Origin: Eucalyptus grandis
Taxonomy: Eukaryota > Streptophyta > Magnoliopsida > Myrtales > Myrtaceae
Direction: 5' to 3'
Assembly: GCF_016545825.1 (NCBI RefSeq)
Contig: NC_052615.1
Span: 31,989,088-32,053,087 of the forward strand
Length of the DNA stretch: 64,000 nucleotides
Each line of letters opens with the position of its first letter. Within the stretch, counting starts at the first letter, position 1. The notes beneath the pieces were generated by a model. The model saw nothing but the letters and a program-made list of their open reading frames with translations. It had not been told where the DNA came from and made no database searches. The position numbers were made by a program, and so were the translations under genes. Of the stretch, positions 11,102-22,354 are shown piece after piece.

Positions 11102-12420
11102 ATCCAGAGAGTTAAATGCAAAATCACATAATCACATTTGGGCAGAATACATGACAAGCAATTGTACACTCCCCACATGATAAGGGTTATGAGAATATAT
11201 TCCAATTTTCGTGAATTCATCACCTTTGGGTATATGAACCATTATGATCGGTCACTCCTCCACCACACTATCATGTATCCCTCCATGAACTAATACATAA
11301 TCACCTCCTTTGGGAGTATGACTATGCATTAGATCAGGAGACATCTCAATCAATATACAAGATCGAAATTTCTCAAATTCAACCAAGTGTGCCACTTTGG
11401 CGGTCACAACTCAATTGAATCCTTGAAACTCTCTCATCCCAGGGATATAATTTTTACATCTCACATACATCATATACATATGATTTAACTTTAGTGATAG
11501 GGGCATCATATCACTCAAATCACATGCCATGCTAATTACATTGCCTTATTCATTAATAAAATACTATAAAGTTTAATTTTTATTAATGAATCATACTTTT
11601 ATAATATTTATGTGATAACATACCTGTATCCCGGCACCTGTATTTTCTAAATCACAGAAAAATACAATAAAAATATGCAAAAAATACACTAAAAAACATG
11701 TATTTAGGGCTTTGCATGTATTTTCACATCCATAAAATCATCAAAGATATAAAATAAATACACCATGACGTAGGAAATAATCATACGAGTCCATCGCCGC
11801 CGGCCACGAGCAAATCGGAGCCTCCACGCGCCCACACGCACCGCCTGAGTGCGCGGTGCGTGGAGCCCACGCGCGGGTGTCAAAGGCCGGTCAAAACCGG
11901 TCCGACCGGTGGCGGTCCGACCGGTTGACCGGTTCGGTCAACGACCGACTAGGTCGGGTCTAGTCAACGGGCCGGGTCGGGTCAACGGGTTGGGTCGGGT
12001 CAACGGGTCGGGTCGGGTCGGGTCGGGGGTCAGTCGGGTCCAATCAAATCAAATTCGAATCCGGGTCGCTGACGTCATCATGACGTTAGTGCATGTGAAA
12101 TCCGAGTCCGGGTCGCTGACGTCAGCGCCCGCGTGCACCGCACGCGCGAGCAGCGCCCTGCGCGTGGGAGCGCGTGGACGCGCGTCTTTGACGCCCGGCG
12201 GCGCGTGGCTGCGCGTGGGGGCACGTGGGGCCTCCCCCGGCAACGCGCCTCCCACGGTTTTGCTCGCCTCGTCGAGCCCAGTCCGAATTTGTGATTTAAT
12301 TTTATTTTTATTAAACTAAAAGTCTCGAAAATCACAAATTATGGCAAGATCCGTACTAATTAGTGCTAATCCGTACAAATTAGGGCAAAATCAATTATGT
12401 TCGTGTTCTAAGGTTATGGA
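11102..12420 (-). other. Long copia leader containing a GC-rich, motif-dense block
   Basis: About 1.3 kb separates the PBS from gag. The gag-proximal part (11102-11790) is AT-rich and shows nothing recognisable. Bases 11795-12290 are strikingly GC-rich. Between 11885 and 12005 there are six W-box cores (TTGAC or its complement GTCAA), and runs of GGGTC repeats follow at 12004-12027. Two palindromic TGACGTCA sites occur near 12070 and 12118, with another TGACG in between. The composition differs sharply from the rest of the element. I see no believable protein in it. Confidence 0.7.
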
Positions 12421-12433
12421 GGCTCTAATACCA
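12421..12433 (-). other. Primer-binding site (initiator tRNA-Met type)
   Basis: Two bases inside the 5' LTR the minus strand reads TGGTATTAGAGCC. The common plant copia PBS is TGGTATCAGAGC, complementary to the initiator methionine tRNA; this copy has one substitution. Confidence 0.9.
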
Positions 12434-12435
12434 CA

Positions 12436-12894
12436 TGTTAGACGCAAATTGCGCAAACCCCAAAATCTCCATAACTAAAACAAAAACATGCATGATTAAG
12501 TAGAAAGAATTGACGCACCTATTTTGGAATCTATTGTTCTTGAAGCGGAAGCGGAAACACAATGTTCCATGCACAAGTCCTTCTCCTCTATTGCCCTCTG
12601 TATCACTGGCTCAATGAGGTGACCCCCCTCACGTGTAGCGTTAGGTAAACGCTCCTTAGGTGAGGATATATGTGAGAATTAGGGTTAGAGGAGAGACTTG
12701 AGCACTATTTATAGAGTTTCCAGCCAGGTCCCCCTCATTACGGGCCGCTCAACTCGGCCCACACTAACCAGCCCATATTAGACTAATTAAGAAACCTACT
12801 ATCTCACCTTAGACCAAATCCCGTAAAACGATAAACGTTAAACGGTAAATTACAATATCAATTAATGTAGTCCACAATTAGAAAAACTCTTACA
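12436..12894 (-). repeat. 5' LTR of copia element
   Basis: 459 bp, same ends as the left LTR. Carries the promoter in the element's own orientation. About 20 differences from its partner by eye. Confidence 0.93.
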
Positions 12895-12911
12895 TAAAGT
12901 GCATAGCAGCC

Positions 12912-13203
12912 ATGCAATTAGACGTTCAGCGAAGGGAGGGAACAACAGAGGTTCTGAAAGAATCGAACATGAACGAGAGAACGGAGTGTAAAGGGCGAAA
13001 GCAAGCGTTCCAAATACTCAGCATGGACCTCTCCCAGCCCAAGTACAAGGCGATCGTGAAACAAGTCGTCCAGTCCTTCCTCGAAGAGCAGAAGATGAAT
13101 GAAATTGAAGGAGCCAGTGCGCTTGAAGAGGGAGAGGAAGAGGAGGAGGAGAGAGGAAATTAGTCCAACGGTGAAGTATACCGAGGACAGTGACGATCTG
13201 TAA
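12912..13203 (+). pseudogene. Small hypothetical ORF, probably broken
   Basis: An ATG only 18 bases beyond the LTR opens an 83-codon frame with a hydrophilic sequence: an amphipathic stretch (DLSQPKYKAIVKQVVQSFLE), then an acidic tract coded by a GAG/GAA-rich simple repeat. The frame stops at 13161, but in another frame the sequence continues as EEISPTVKYTEDSDDL to a stop at 13201-13203. That suggests a frameshift in or near the GAG repeat. I do not recognise the family. The retrotransposon may have landed in the 5' region of this gene. A spurious ORF is also possible. Confidence 0.35.
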
Positions 13204-14193
13204 GGTGAATTAGTGGTTCTTCCCTTTCCTTTGATTTTATTTTGTTTTTTCACATCCAACCTTTTTCTTAGATTTAGGAGAGAAGGTGTTTAGGATCAAC
13301 TATTGTCATACGGTTCGGTTCGGGTCTTTTTGATTCTCCAGGCCCACCTCTTTTATTGTTGTAGAATGTGATGGTTCTTGACTCTCTTTATCTCTCCAAT
13401 TACTTGTATCAAGATTATCCACAGCATCGACAAGAGATCCATGACCTTATGCGACATTCCAAAGTCCACAAGTAGGGATTTCTCTAGTGGATGTGTCGTT
13501 TGTGAATGGACTAATCAAAGAGTGATTGTGACGGCTAAAAGGTTCAAATAAGATGCAGCTCTTGAAAAACTTTTAGGACAATAAATGGGGAAGAAATGGA
13601 CTGAACCATACATAGAGAGTTGGAGTATTGTTGGTTGATGTGTGTTAACACTATTGAGGACGTTAACTCTTTAAGTGGAGGAATTGGTGACATCCCAAAA
13701 TCATATATCTATTTGGAGAGGTAACTCATAAATAGATAGCTATCTCCTAACGATCACCTCCAAATGTGGCTACTTGAAGCACTTTCTTCTGGAGCTTGGC
13801 CTATGTAGGGCAGGCCGGATTGTTACGCCTAGAGTGGATTGTTACCCTAATTGCCCCAGTACGTCAACTTCGATATCAGATGTTGTCTGAGCTTTGCGTA
13901 CAGCATCTATTGCCCCATCATGAGTCATTGCATGATAACCTCGGCAACCCAACGCTAATCTTTGCCAACATTTAGATCGCCTCCAATGCAGTGAAGCCTA
14001 GAGGTAAAGATGGCCATGGATCTAGCAAAGGAAACAAACCTGAGAGAGTTGAAAAGAGCGGGCGACACTAATGAGGGAGCTTAAGGGGTTACATTTGAAG
14101 ATCAAGTGATCGTGGGATTTTCAAAGATTTTTAGTAATGCGTAGTAAACATATGTTAGGAATTTCTATAATCTCAAGAATATTCAAAGAATTT
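13204..14193. other. Intergenic, nothing firmly recognised
   Basis: No long frame, RNA gene or transposon end is supported. Composition is less AT-rich than the flanking repeats, so decayed genic or transposon sequence is possible. Confidence 0.35.
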
Positions 14194-14935
14194 TTAAGGT
14201 TTTGTTTGGTAAAATTTGTTTATGTTCCTCGGAATAACTATTTCTGTTCTTTTGTTATGGGAAACGAAAAAAAATAAAAACCTATTTAGTAAAACTTTAT
14301 TTTCAAGAACAAAATTTTTTTTTTTGTTTTTGTTTATGAGAATAGATAGCAAATAGAAACAAAAAATAGAAAAAGTAATTTATTGCTCCCATGAACAATT
14401 TCTAGAATCTATTTTTTTCTCTTTTCTCTCTTCTTCACTTTTTTTCTTCTCTTTCTTTTATTCTTCTTCTTCTTTCTCCTTTTGGTCGGTCGTCGGCCTT
14501 GGCCATAGCCATTACCAGCAACCGGCCAGACGAGGGCCAATAACCTCACCGGCGTCACCGGCCCCTGAGACGCCGTGGTTGGGCGAGGCTCGGCTGGCTC
14601 AAATCTAGCGAGATTGAGCTCGCCCGGCCACCGGCGAGGCCAAGGTTGGGTGAGGTCCAGGCGAGCCTCAACCTCACCCAGTTGATGGCCGACAACTAGC
14701 CAAAGAGAAAAGATAAAAGATAAAAGATAAAAGATAAGAAAATATAATAAAAAAATTAAAAAATTTAAAAAAAATCTAAAAATACAATCAAACATATTTC
14801 TATGCCGGAATAAAAAAATTTTAAAGTTACCAAACACGTTATTTTGTTCAAAAATTGTTCTTGAGAACAAATAAAAAAATTATTTCTCATTAAAAATTGT
14901 TTCCCGAAATAGAATCGTTACGAAACATGCCCTAA
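14194..14935. mobile_element. TIR element, 'GTTTGGTAAC' family
   Basis: The left end (TTAAGG...GTTTGGTAAAAT) is matched by the reverse complement of the right end (TTAGGGCATGTTTCGTAACG). Inside each end are inverted AT-rich arms, then a pyrimidine tract (TTCTTCTTCTTTC), a GC-rich core near 14485-14700, and AT-rich sequence. Related copies lie near 25.9, 37, 40, 42 and 46 kb. There is no transposase, so these are non-autonomous elements of one family or a set of close families. Confidence 0.7.
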
Positions 14936-15039
14936 TTGAAGCTTATCCCATCCCAACGCAAATTCGGAGGAATGAATCTAGTCTAAGTAGGAGTCAAATC
15001 ATTTAAGAATTAGTGGGAGCCTAGTGCCATGAGTAAAAG

Positions 15040-15610
15040 GCGTAGTTTTGTTCTTTTTTGTCCTGTTTAGATATGTTTTTTATTTTTCATTTTTATGTAA
15101 TCTAAATCTTACCATTTCATGCATTTTGGCGTTTTATAAAAGCTTAAATTTTTTAAATTTTGGCAATACTCAACATTTGACGCACAATATTTTTCATATT
15201 CTTAAGGCACATGTGATAATCATTCTATTTCGTTCTAAAATAATTTTTTCATTACGTAGACTTGTTTCTAGAACATAAATTAATTTGATAATACAATTTC
15301 ATTTTTCTATTTTTGGAATCAATTTTTAGTTCGAAATAAATTAGGAACAAAATTTTTAATTTCTCTATTTCTTGAAAATAAATTAAAAATAAAAACTCTA
15401 CTCATTGCTTGTCCTCATTACTAATTGGTCATCCACTAGTAGCCACCGCCGGCCATCCGTCATTGCCACCTCTAGGAAGGAATTTTTTTGAAATTTCATT
15501 TTATGATTAAAAAATTTACGTCATTTATCAAACAAAAAATTTTATTTAAAAATTAATTTAGAAAGAAGAATGAGAAAATTTATTTCTTTTTAGAAATCAA
15601 ATTCTGAGCA
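15040..15610. mobile_element. Diverged TIR-like element
   Basis: AT-rich inverted arms flank a short GC-rich core at about 15420-15475, followed by ATCAAACAAAAAATTTTAT, which resembles the 'ATCAAACG' side of the other TIR elements. Ends are not defined. Most like the copy at 40.6-41.1 kb. Confidence 0.4.
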
Positions 15611-15834
15611 TGGATATCATTCATGCCATTTAACTTTTAACGCTATTTTTAAATTTTGAAAAAAGCCAAAAACTATTTTTTCTTCTGTTGAAGCCACTTC
15701 TTAAATCTTCAGCTTAGAAAAGGAGACCATATCCAAATACGAACGGATAAAAAACACAGAGACGCGCACAGAGAGACAGGACCAGGAGCTTCACTTCACG
15801 GACTCGCCGGTGCTCCGCTCGGAAAGGGCCGTCG

Positions 15835-18751
15835 ATGGCCGCTCTCGCAATCGGCGTCGCCGCCGGCGCAACCACCTCCATGGCCGGCTCCAGAAGCTTT
15901 CACCGGCTCCGTCACGCGCCGACAAGAATCTCCTGCGTCAAATGGGTACACACACCTATACAACTATATATAGAGCTCGAACTCTCTCCTTTTTCGAGAA
16001 TACTTCCGACGCCTGAATTCACCCTCGCGTGGCCTAATCGGAAGCTGTAATCTCGCCCTCGTTAGGATCCGGAAGGCCTCTTCGGGCCACCCCAGACCGG
16101 CCACATCGCCCGCAGCGAGTTCCGCCGGCGGCTGGAGAAGGACGCCGAGGCTCGCGAGGAGTTCGAGCGCCACGTCCGCGAGGAGAACGAGCGCCGCCGA
16201 GCCGTCCGAGAGGTGAATTCGCTGAATCCCTGAATTTTGGACTTCGTTTGAGAACGCGGTTTCGTAGCTTTTGCGATGGATTATTTGAATGAAGTCTTGT
16301 TGCCTTTTGGATTCGCGTTGACGTAGTCGCGGGACGTGCCGGACACTCCGGCGGAGCTGGTCGAGTACTTTCTCGACACCGAGGCTCAGGAAATCGAGTT
16401 CGAGATTGCGAGGATGAGGCCACGGTCAGTCGTTAGCAGTTCGTTATGCGCTTGACATGTGTGCAATCGTCATTGTCAAAGTTGCATAGCCTGTGCCAGC
16501 AGCTTGGCTACCATCTGCACTGATATCTGTATTATAATGTGTTTCTGATCCTGCTTTGTTCGCACATGTATTAAGCATCGCCGATGAAATTGCATCACCG
16601 ATCTTGCTCAGGCCCTTCAGATGTTAAATTGTAGATATTCTCAGAGTTATTTTTATATGCTTGGAGGTTGCGTCCAGTCGTATGAAATAGTAGGATTGAA
16701 TTCTTCCTGTTAGTTGTCAACGTAATCATGTAGGATAGTTTTCTCCTCCTAAGAAGATGTCAGGTATGTGCTAAACTGCTGATATCTGATAGCCCGATGA
16801 TATGCCTTGTACGATGTTGTCCAAGAGATTTGATTGCCCAGCAATCGAATGTGGAATGACTCTGATTGCATTGGTCTCTGGTTGAGTAGAATCAAGGATA
16901 CTATACAATCCCTGTTCCTCTTGCTTTCTGTTAGACCGTAGTTTTAGGACTTTTCACATGGAGGATAGAAGATTTCATTTCAGTATTGTTGCACGTCCTG
17001 CATCAGCTATTGTTTGTTAAGTGCAGTAGATGCTGATTATACACAATTTGGACTAGATTGCTATTAACAATTAAAAGGTAGGTTACCTACTGTTGAAAAT
17101 GCTATATTTGTGGCACTAATTGGAATAGGATGTTACAGCTTGCCCTGGAAGTCTCATCCATTCTGTTGGATGGCACCTAAGTGACTTATGTCAGACAGTA
17201 TCTCCTTTCTGGTCAATAGCTGGAATGCACTTAACTGACCGATGTCAGCTCTAAATGGACCGTGGGCACAGTTTAGGGATGTGCAATCTTCGCTCTTCTT
17301 GTGAAAAAATTTAGGAATTTTATACTCCTAAACTTTGTTGAGATAAGTCCATGCATGTCTTGGGGACTTAAAATTAGAATGACTAACCAGTTTTTGCATA
17401 CCAGTGAACTTGTTTTACTTTTGGTAGAAGTTTTAATGGCCACTGTTATGGTATTCTGATGAGGTAATATCTTTGTTTCATAATGTTCATCTAGAGACTG
17501 AAATGAATTGATTTGCAGGTTAAATGAAGAATTCTTTGCCCACCTACAGTTTGAATTGGGCCAACTTCGATTTTCTGTTTCAAAAACCGAGGTCTACTAT
17601 TCAAACTTCTCCATTACATTTACATTTGTATGCATGATCAACTATATCCTCAAGAAAGAAATGGTGATGGTATTGGTAGGATATGGAAGACAGATTGATT
17701 GAGCTGGAAGCTTTGCAGAAGGCTTTGCTCGAGGGGACAGGTTTGCTAACACTAATCAGACACTGATTTTGACTGGATTGACAATTCTATGTCCTCATCT
17801 TACTGATCAATTAGATCCATGGTCTAATTTTGTGCAGAAGCTTATGAAAAAATGCAAGTTGACCTTGTAAAAGCAAAGAACAACCTGACAAAAATTTTGA
17901 CATCAAAAGATGTTAAAGCGACTGTATGTCTTGCTCCATCCATCTAAGCTCTTCTGCATTAGCTGTTTGCACATTATTCACTCCAACCTTGTCTGGTCAT
18001 GCAGTTACTAGAGATGGTTGAGCAGAACGAACTCAACAGATCATTATTGACGCTTCTTGATGAAAATATAGCAAATGCTCAGAAGGGTAACCAGGTAGAG
18101 TAGCATATAAGAAATTCCAGTTTGTTACGCGGAACTTTCTGTTGTTTTGGTTCCTTGATACTGATTTTGTGTAGTTGTGAGGCTGAATGTGCTATGAACA
18201 TGATATGGTGACAATGTCGTCATAAGATTTATTGCCATGGTATCGAAGGAAGGGTAGCAGAATATCCTTCCAAAAACAGATGAAGGTTAGAGGAGCTTAA
18301 AGTCAGTGATAATGAGAATGAGAGGTCATATGCGGGATATTTGTTCCTAAATGGCATCCATTGTAGCTACAGAATATACTCAGTTTACATGGTTCACATT
18401 TAGAACTCCAGCGTAAAATCTGGTGTCATGGAGAAACGTTATCTTCTGCTAACATCATGTGGTAATGCCCTCCATTAGGATTGCAGAATATAAATATTGG
18501 TGTGAGAATTCGCATGGCAGAGACTTTGTCTTCTCAGTTTGACATTCCTCATAACTGCAGGGGATACAATTTATTTTTGGTATACAGCATATATTAGAAT
18601 CCACCCGATCTGAACTGAAACCATTTGGTGTAGATGTATTTGTTTATAATATCCAGGAACGTCTAAGCTTATTTGCAATGTTGTCCAGGAAAAAATCGCA
18701 GCTTACATGGAAAAACTACGTGCAGCTGTTCTCAAGTACATGACAGTCTAA
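15835..18751 (+). CDS. Probable plastid coiled-coil protein of unknown function, 8 exons
   Basis: Exons by splice signals and phase: 15835-15945, 16066-16212, 16327-16424, 17519-17591, 17680-17740, 17838-17923, 18005-18094, 18689-18751. They join without a break into a 242-residue protein. The first 37 residues (exon 1) are rich in Ala, Ser, Arg and Thr with no acids, which suggests a chloroplast transit peptide. The body starts DPEGLFGPPQTGHIAR, then a very charged helix (EFRRRLEKDAEAREEFER), a DTPAELVEYFLDTEAQEIEF segment, and long heptad-like helices to the C-terminus. No catalytic motif or membrane segment is seen. The start at 15835 is the ATG that gives the presequence; another ATG lies at residue 16. 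I do not recognise a named family. The unbroken eight-exon structure argues that it is a functional gene. Confidence 0.8.
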
Positions 18752-20847
18752 TCCCTGGTCAGTCCATGCTATGATCTCTTGATGATGATGAGTTGAGTTT
18801 TCATTTCACAGGTATTCAGTCATTCGCGATTTTCTTTCTGAATTATATATATCACATGGTTCACTTTTGAAATAGTCATTCATGTAGACAGTGGAATGAT
18901 GATGAATTTGCTAATGAGCCAGTTAAGCTTTAGTTGGCAATCGCCCATATTGTCCAATTGCATGGCACATATTCTCTCATGCCCTCCCTTGTAATATGAC
19001 ACCTTCAGGTCATTAACCATGGTTAAATCCTTGTCCTGCTGGAGTTGAGGTCTGAATGGGCAACTAAATACCTAACTAACGCATTAGGTGCGGCACCTCA
19101 GTTTTCCCATGCCTTGTCCTCCTTTCAGCTAAATTCGCAAAATTGGGGGGGAGATGTGGGGGTGGTCTGTATCATTTTTAAAATTCAGAAAATCACGTTT
19201 GCTACTCTTGCTAGCTGTTATAAACAAAATGTATGCGACTTTATGGGAACTTCATTTTCCTTGTTTTGGGATGGCACTGCTGGCAAATCTCCACGGATAA
19301 CAAAAAATTGGAGTTTTGCTGTTGCTGGTTGAGCGTCACATCGCCATGCTGTGTATTCCCTTTGGGATCCATAGGGCTAGTCGGTTTGGAACTGTGTCAG
19401 GCTGTGAAATTAAGCGTATTTTGTTGCTGAAAGTACGATAGATGTGGACTAGCATGTCACTGGATTGAACAAAATTTGGTGCCGCCACTTAATATTGTAA
19501 ATGAAGGGTCTTGGGTGTCAATTCTTTTTTTCCTCTGTGAATTTTCAATGAAAAAATTTAGGTAGTGTATTTCTCTGATATAACCACTTATCTTTCAATG
19601 AGACAGTAATAAACATTATCATTTCTCAAGTAAACTTGCTAGTTGCTTTTTGAGAGAACATTTTAGACGGTACTCCTAGAATCTACGCAAGCATTAGCGT
19701 CTATTTTAGTGCAAGCTTCTTTAGGGAGGGTTTGTTTTGGGCAAGAACTTTATTATTAGACCCATCAAATGGGTGGGTCAGTTCGGATAAATGGTCTCAC
19801 TCGAATTGATCAATTTTAATGCAATACAAATGTAATAACTCATACCCTCTTGACACATATTGCTAAAACAACTTCTATATAAAACCCAATTTAGGAAACT
19901 CATACCAAAATTGAGGTGAGCGCGTGGAATGAGTAAGCGTGAAATCAAGTGAGGGCGAGAGAGTGAAGAGAGTTGTGAATCAATTTAACACTCATATTAT
20001 ATTGGGTTTTACCATTCTAAATCTATTTATGATTTATTTACTAAATACAACTAATTTATATAATATCTTAGCACATTAAATTTGGGTTAAGAAATGGGTT
20101 TATCACCAATTTTGATAGGTCTATTTATGATAAAGGAATGTACTATATGTGGAAATCATTTTCAAGAAAGATGTTTTCCCCTTTCCAAATTAGATTCATT
20201 TTCCAAACTTTAAACATGCATATTTTCTCATCATAAATTATTTTTCTATGATTAATCATCTTCAACGAATTGAACACATGAAAGTTCAGAAAATTAATTC
20301 TCGAAAAATCTCACTTAAGCAAACACACTCTTTAGTTCCAGTCTAGAATCTTCAAGACCCGCCATTCCTTAGTCACAGGCACCGGACTGCATTATTGCGA
20401 AGCGAATACTGGGATCATCATCCTCCATCAATTTGACATGTTCGTGAGCCTGAAATGCTTCCTAAGCACTATCTCTCCTGGTGCATCGTCTACATGCAGA
20501 AAACCAACGTCTTCTTGATGGCATTTAACTGATGTTTGATATATATCTAGATATGGTATCCCTTATCTAGGTCCCATCTGTTAGCCGAACTTGTCAGCCG
20601 AGAAAAGTTTTGGCACGCCTATCCTAGCAACGAAGTCATCCTCTGCCAAAGTAGAAAAGAAGGAAATGTAGTAGCGTGCAACTCTAGCTGTTCATATTTA
20701 ACTGCAATTGACGCTCCAGCGTCTCTCTTAAAGCTCGCCGTCAGTACCTTGGGGTGACCTCAACGGTCACAAATTTTTTGTTTCTTTGTAACTATGCGAC
20801 TCTATAATTACTCTTAAGTGGTTGAGATTGGACACCGTGGGGACTAG
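18752..20847. other. 3' flank of the coiled-coil gene and intergenic DNA
   Basis: Bases 18752 to about 19600 are probably 3' UTR and flank. From about 19735 to 20110 there are phrases such as ACCCATCAAATGGGTGGG and GGGTTTTACCATTC that resemble the repeat at 41.38-41.98 kb. No gene is supported from 20340 to 20847. Confidence 0.35.
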
Positions 20848-21335
20848 CAAATAGTTAATTGGTATCGAATGGAACGAAAAGTTGCAATTCATAGAATATC
20901 TTACACTTGATTTGAGCGGAAAAGAATAAATGACAAAAGCGAAAGACAAAGCAAAAGTAGAAAGCAAAGAAGGTTATAAGAATGGGGACGGGCATGATTC
21001 TGCCTGCAAGTATGGCTCACACTTTATTGCTGGTTTAGTAGGGCCGTTCCTCTTTGAAGAATAGAACTGACTCGGCTTCGTTCACTCACGGAAGACCAAC
21101 TGAATCCAGATGGTACCATTGAGTTGGACCGGGCTTAACATGAGCTTGACTAGACTAGATTTGCGTTTTTCATGCTTGAAACTCATTTAAATTCAATCGG
21201 CTTGAGCTCGATTTGAATAGAAAATCCACATATACTTGCTCAACTCGATTTGATTCAATTAGAATCAAGCATTGAAAGAACTTGATTTTGATCAAATCTT
21301 TTCTCTGAGTTTATATTTTATATGAATCCTTTATA

Positions 21336-22144
21336 AGGAGACTTATTAAAAAAAGTCATAAACCTATTACAATTGTATCAATTCAGTTCTTTTTTTTTAT
21401 TTATTAATTTAGTCTTAAATATTTTGCAATTGCGACAATTTAGTTCATCTTGGCCAAATTTGGTCAACCGACGCTCACGTGGACGCCAACCGTCTAGCGA
21501 ACGTTGACGTAATATTTTTAATTATATATTTTTTATTTTTTTGAATTTTTTTATTGATTTGTTATTTTTATTTTTATTTTTATTTTCTCTTCTTCCTCTT
21601 GGCTTCTTCTTTGGCTTCTTCTCCCCCACAAGGCTCGCCGGTCACGGGGCAAGGGCCATAAAGCCCCCACCCCAGCCACCAGCCATCGGCAAGGGTCGTG
21701 GCCCTTCCTAGACCTTGCCTACTCTTGCTGGCGACTTCGCTTAGATCTAAGTGAGGTCGCCTTCACCCATAGCAAGCTAGGCGAGGTCGCTAGCGAGGTT
21801 TGGCAAGGGCCGTGACCCTTGCTAACGACCAACGAGGCTCGCCAAGTGGCCAATGAGCCACGCCGGAGCCTTGCTAGCCACTGTGATTAAGGAAGCCAAA
21901 GAGGAAGAAGAGGAAAAAAAAAAAAAAATAATTAAAATTTTGAAAAAAATATAAAATACTTTTAAAAAATGTCATGTCAACATTTGCCAGACAATTGGCA
22001 TCTATCTTAACGCTAGCCAACCAAATTTGACCAATTGACTAAATTGGTATAATTACAAAAGATTTAAGACCGAATTGATAAAAAAAAATTATGACTGAAT
22101 TGATATAATTACAATAGGCTTAGGATTCTTTTATTAATTCTCCC
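21336..22144. mobile_element. Mutator-like MITE inserted upstream of PMEI gene 1
   Basis: An 809-bp element flanked by a direct repeat ATCCTTTATA (21326-21335 and 22145-22154). Ends are AGGAGACTTATTAAAA and, in reverse complement, GGGAGAATTAATAAAA; imperfect inverted similarity extends for more than 100 bases. The core (about 21590-21900) is GC-rich between a pyrimidine arm and a purine arm. The two paralogous promoter copies at 34.7 and 38.8 kb read straight through this point (GAGTCCTTTATTTGAGAA), giving the uninserted state. A 9-10 bp target duplication fits the Mutator superfamily (inference). No coding sequence. Confidence 0.88.
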
Positions 22145-22290
22145 ATCCTTTATATGAGAAACTATTTGCATATTCTTCAAAAAAAAAAAAAAAAAAACAA
22201 TTAGATAATCATCAACTCGTTATTCTTTTATAATAAACTTTTCCCCAGAAATATATGAGCAAATTTCGCTCGGCTCTCGATAGCCCATCA

Positions 22291-22298
22291 TATATTTA
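22291..22298 (+). promoter_or_regulatory. Putative TATA box of PMEI gene 1
   Basis: TATATTTA about 57 bases upstream of the ATG. The paralogue has TTTATTTAA at 38942-38949 at the matching place. A position-based prediction only. Confidence 0.5.
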
Positions 22299-22354
22299 TG
22301 CGACCCTTTGGTACCGATGAGAGCCACTTCTTCCCTCTCTCTCCCCCAACAAAA

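Larger units (their letters stand above)
5878..12894 (-). mobile_element. Ty1/copia LTR retrotransposon, structurally complete, coding mutated
   Basis: A 7.0-kb element with LTRs at 5878-6337 and 12436-12894. It is transcribed on the minus strand, so the 5' LTR is the right-hand one. All landmarks are present: PBS next to the 5' LTR, gag with a CCHC knuckle, then protease, integrase, reverse transcriptase and RNase H (copia order), and a polypurine tract next to the 3' LTR. LTR ends are TG..CA. Flanks are CAAAG on the left (5873-5877) and TAAAG on the right (12895-12899), a 5-bp target duplication with one mismatch. At least four in-frame stops and two or more frameshifts make it non-autonomous. 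The gag sequence and arrangement look Tork/Tnt1-like, but I did not assign the lineage. Confidence 0.95.

Noticed and set aside
11849..12319. 156-codon frame rich in Gly, Arg and Val repeats
   Set aside because: It is a by-product of the GGGTC repeats in the retrotransposon leader and runs opposite to the element.
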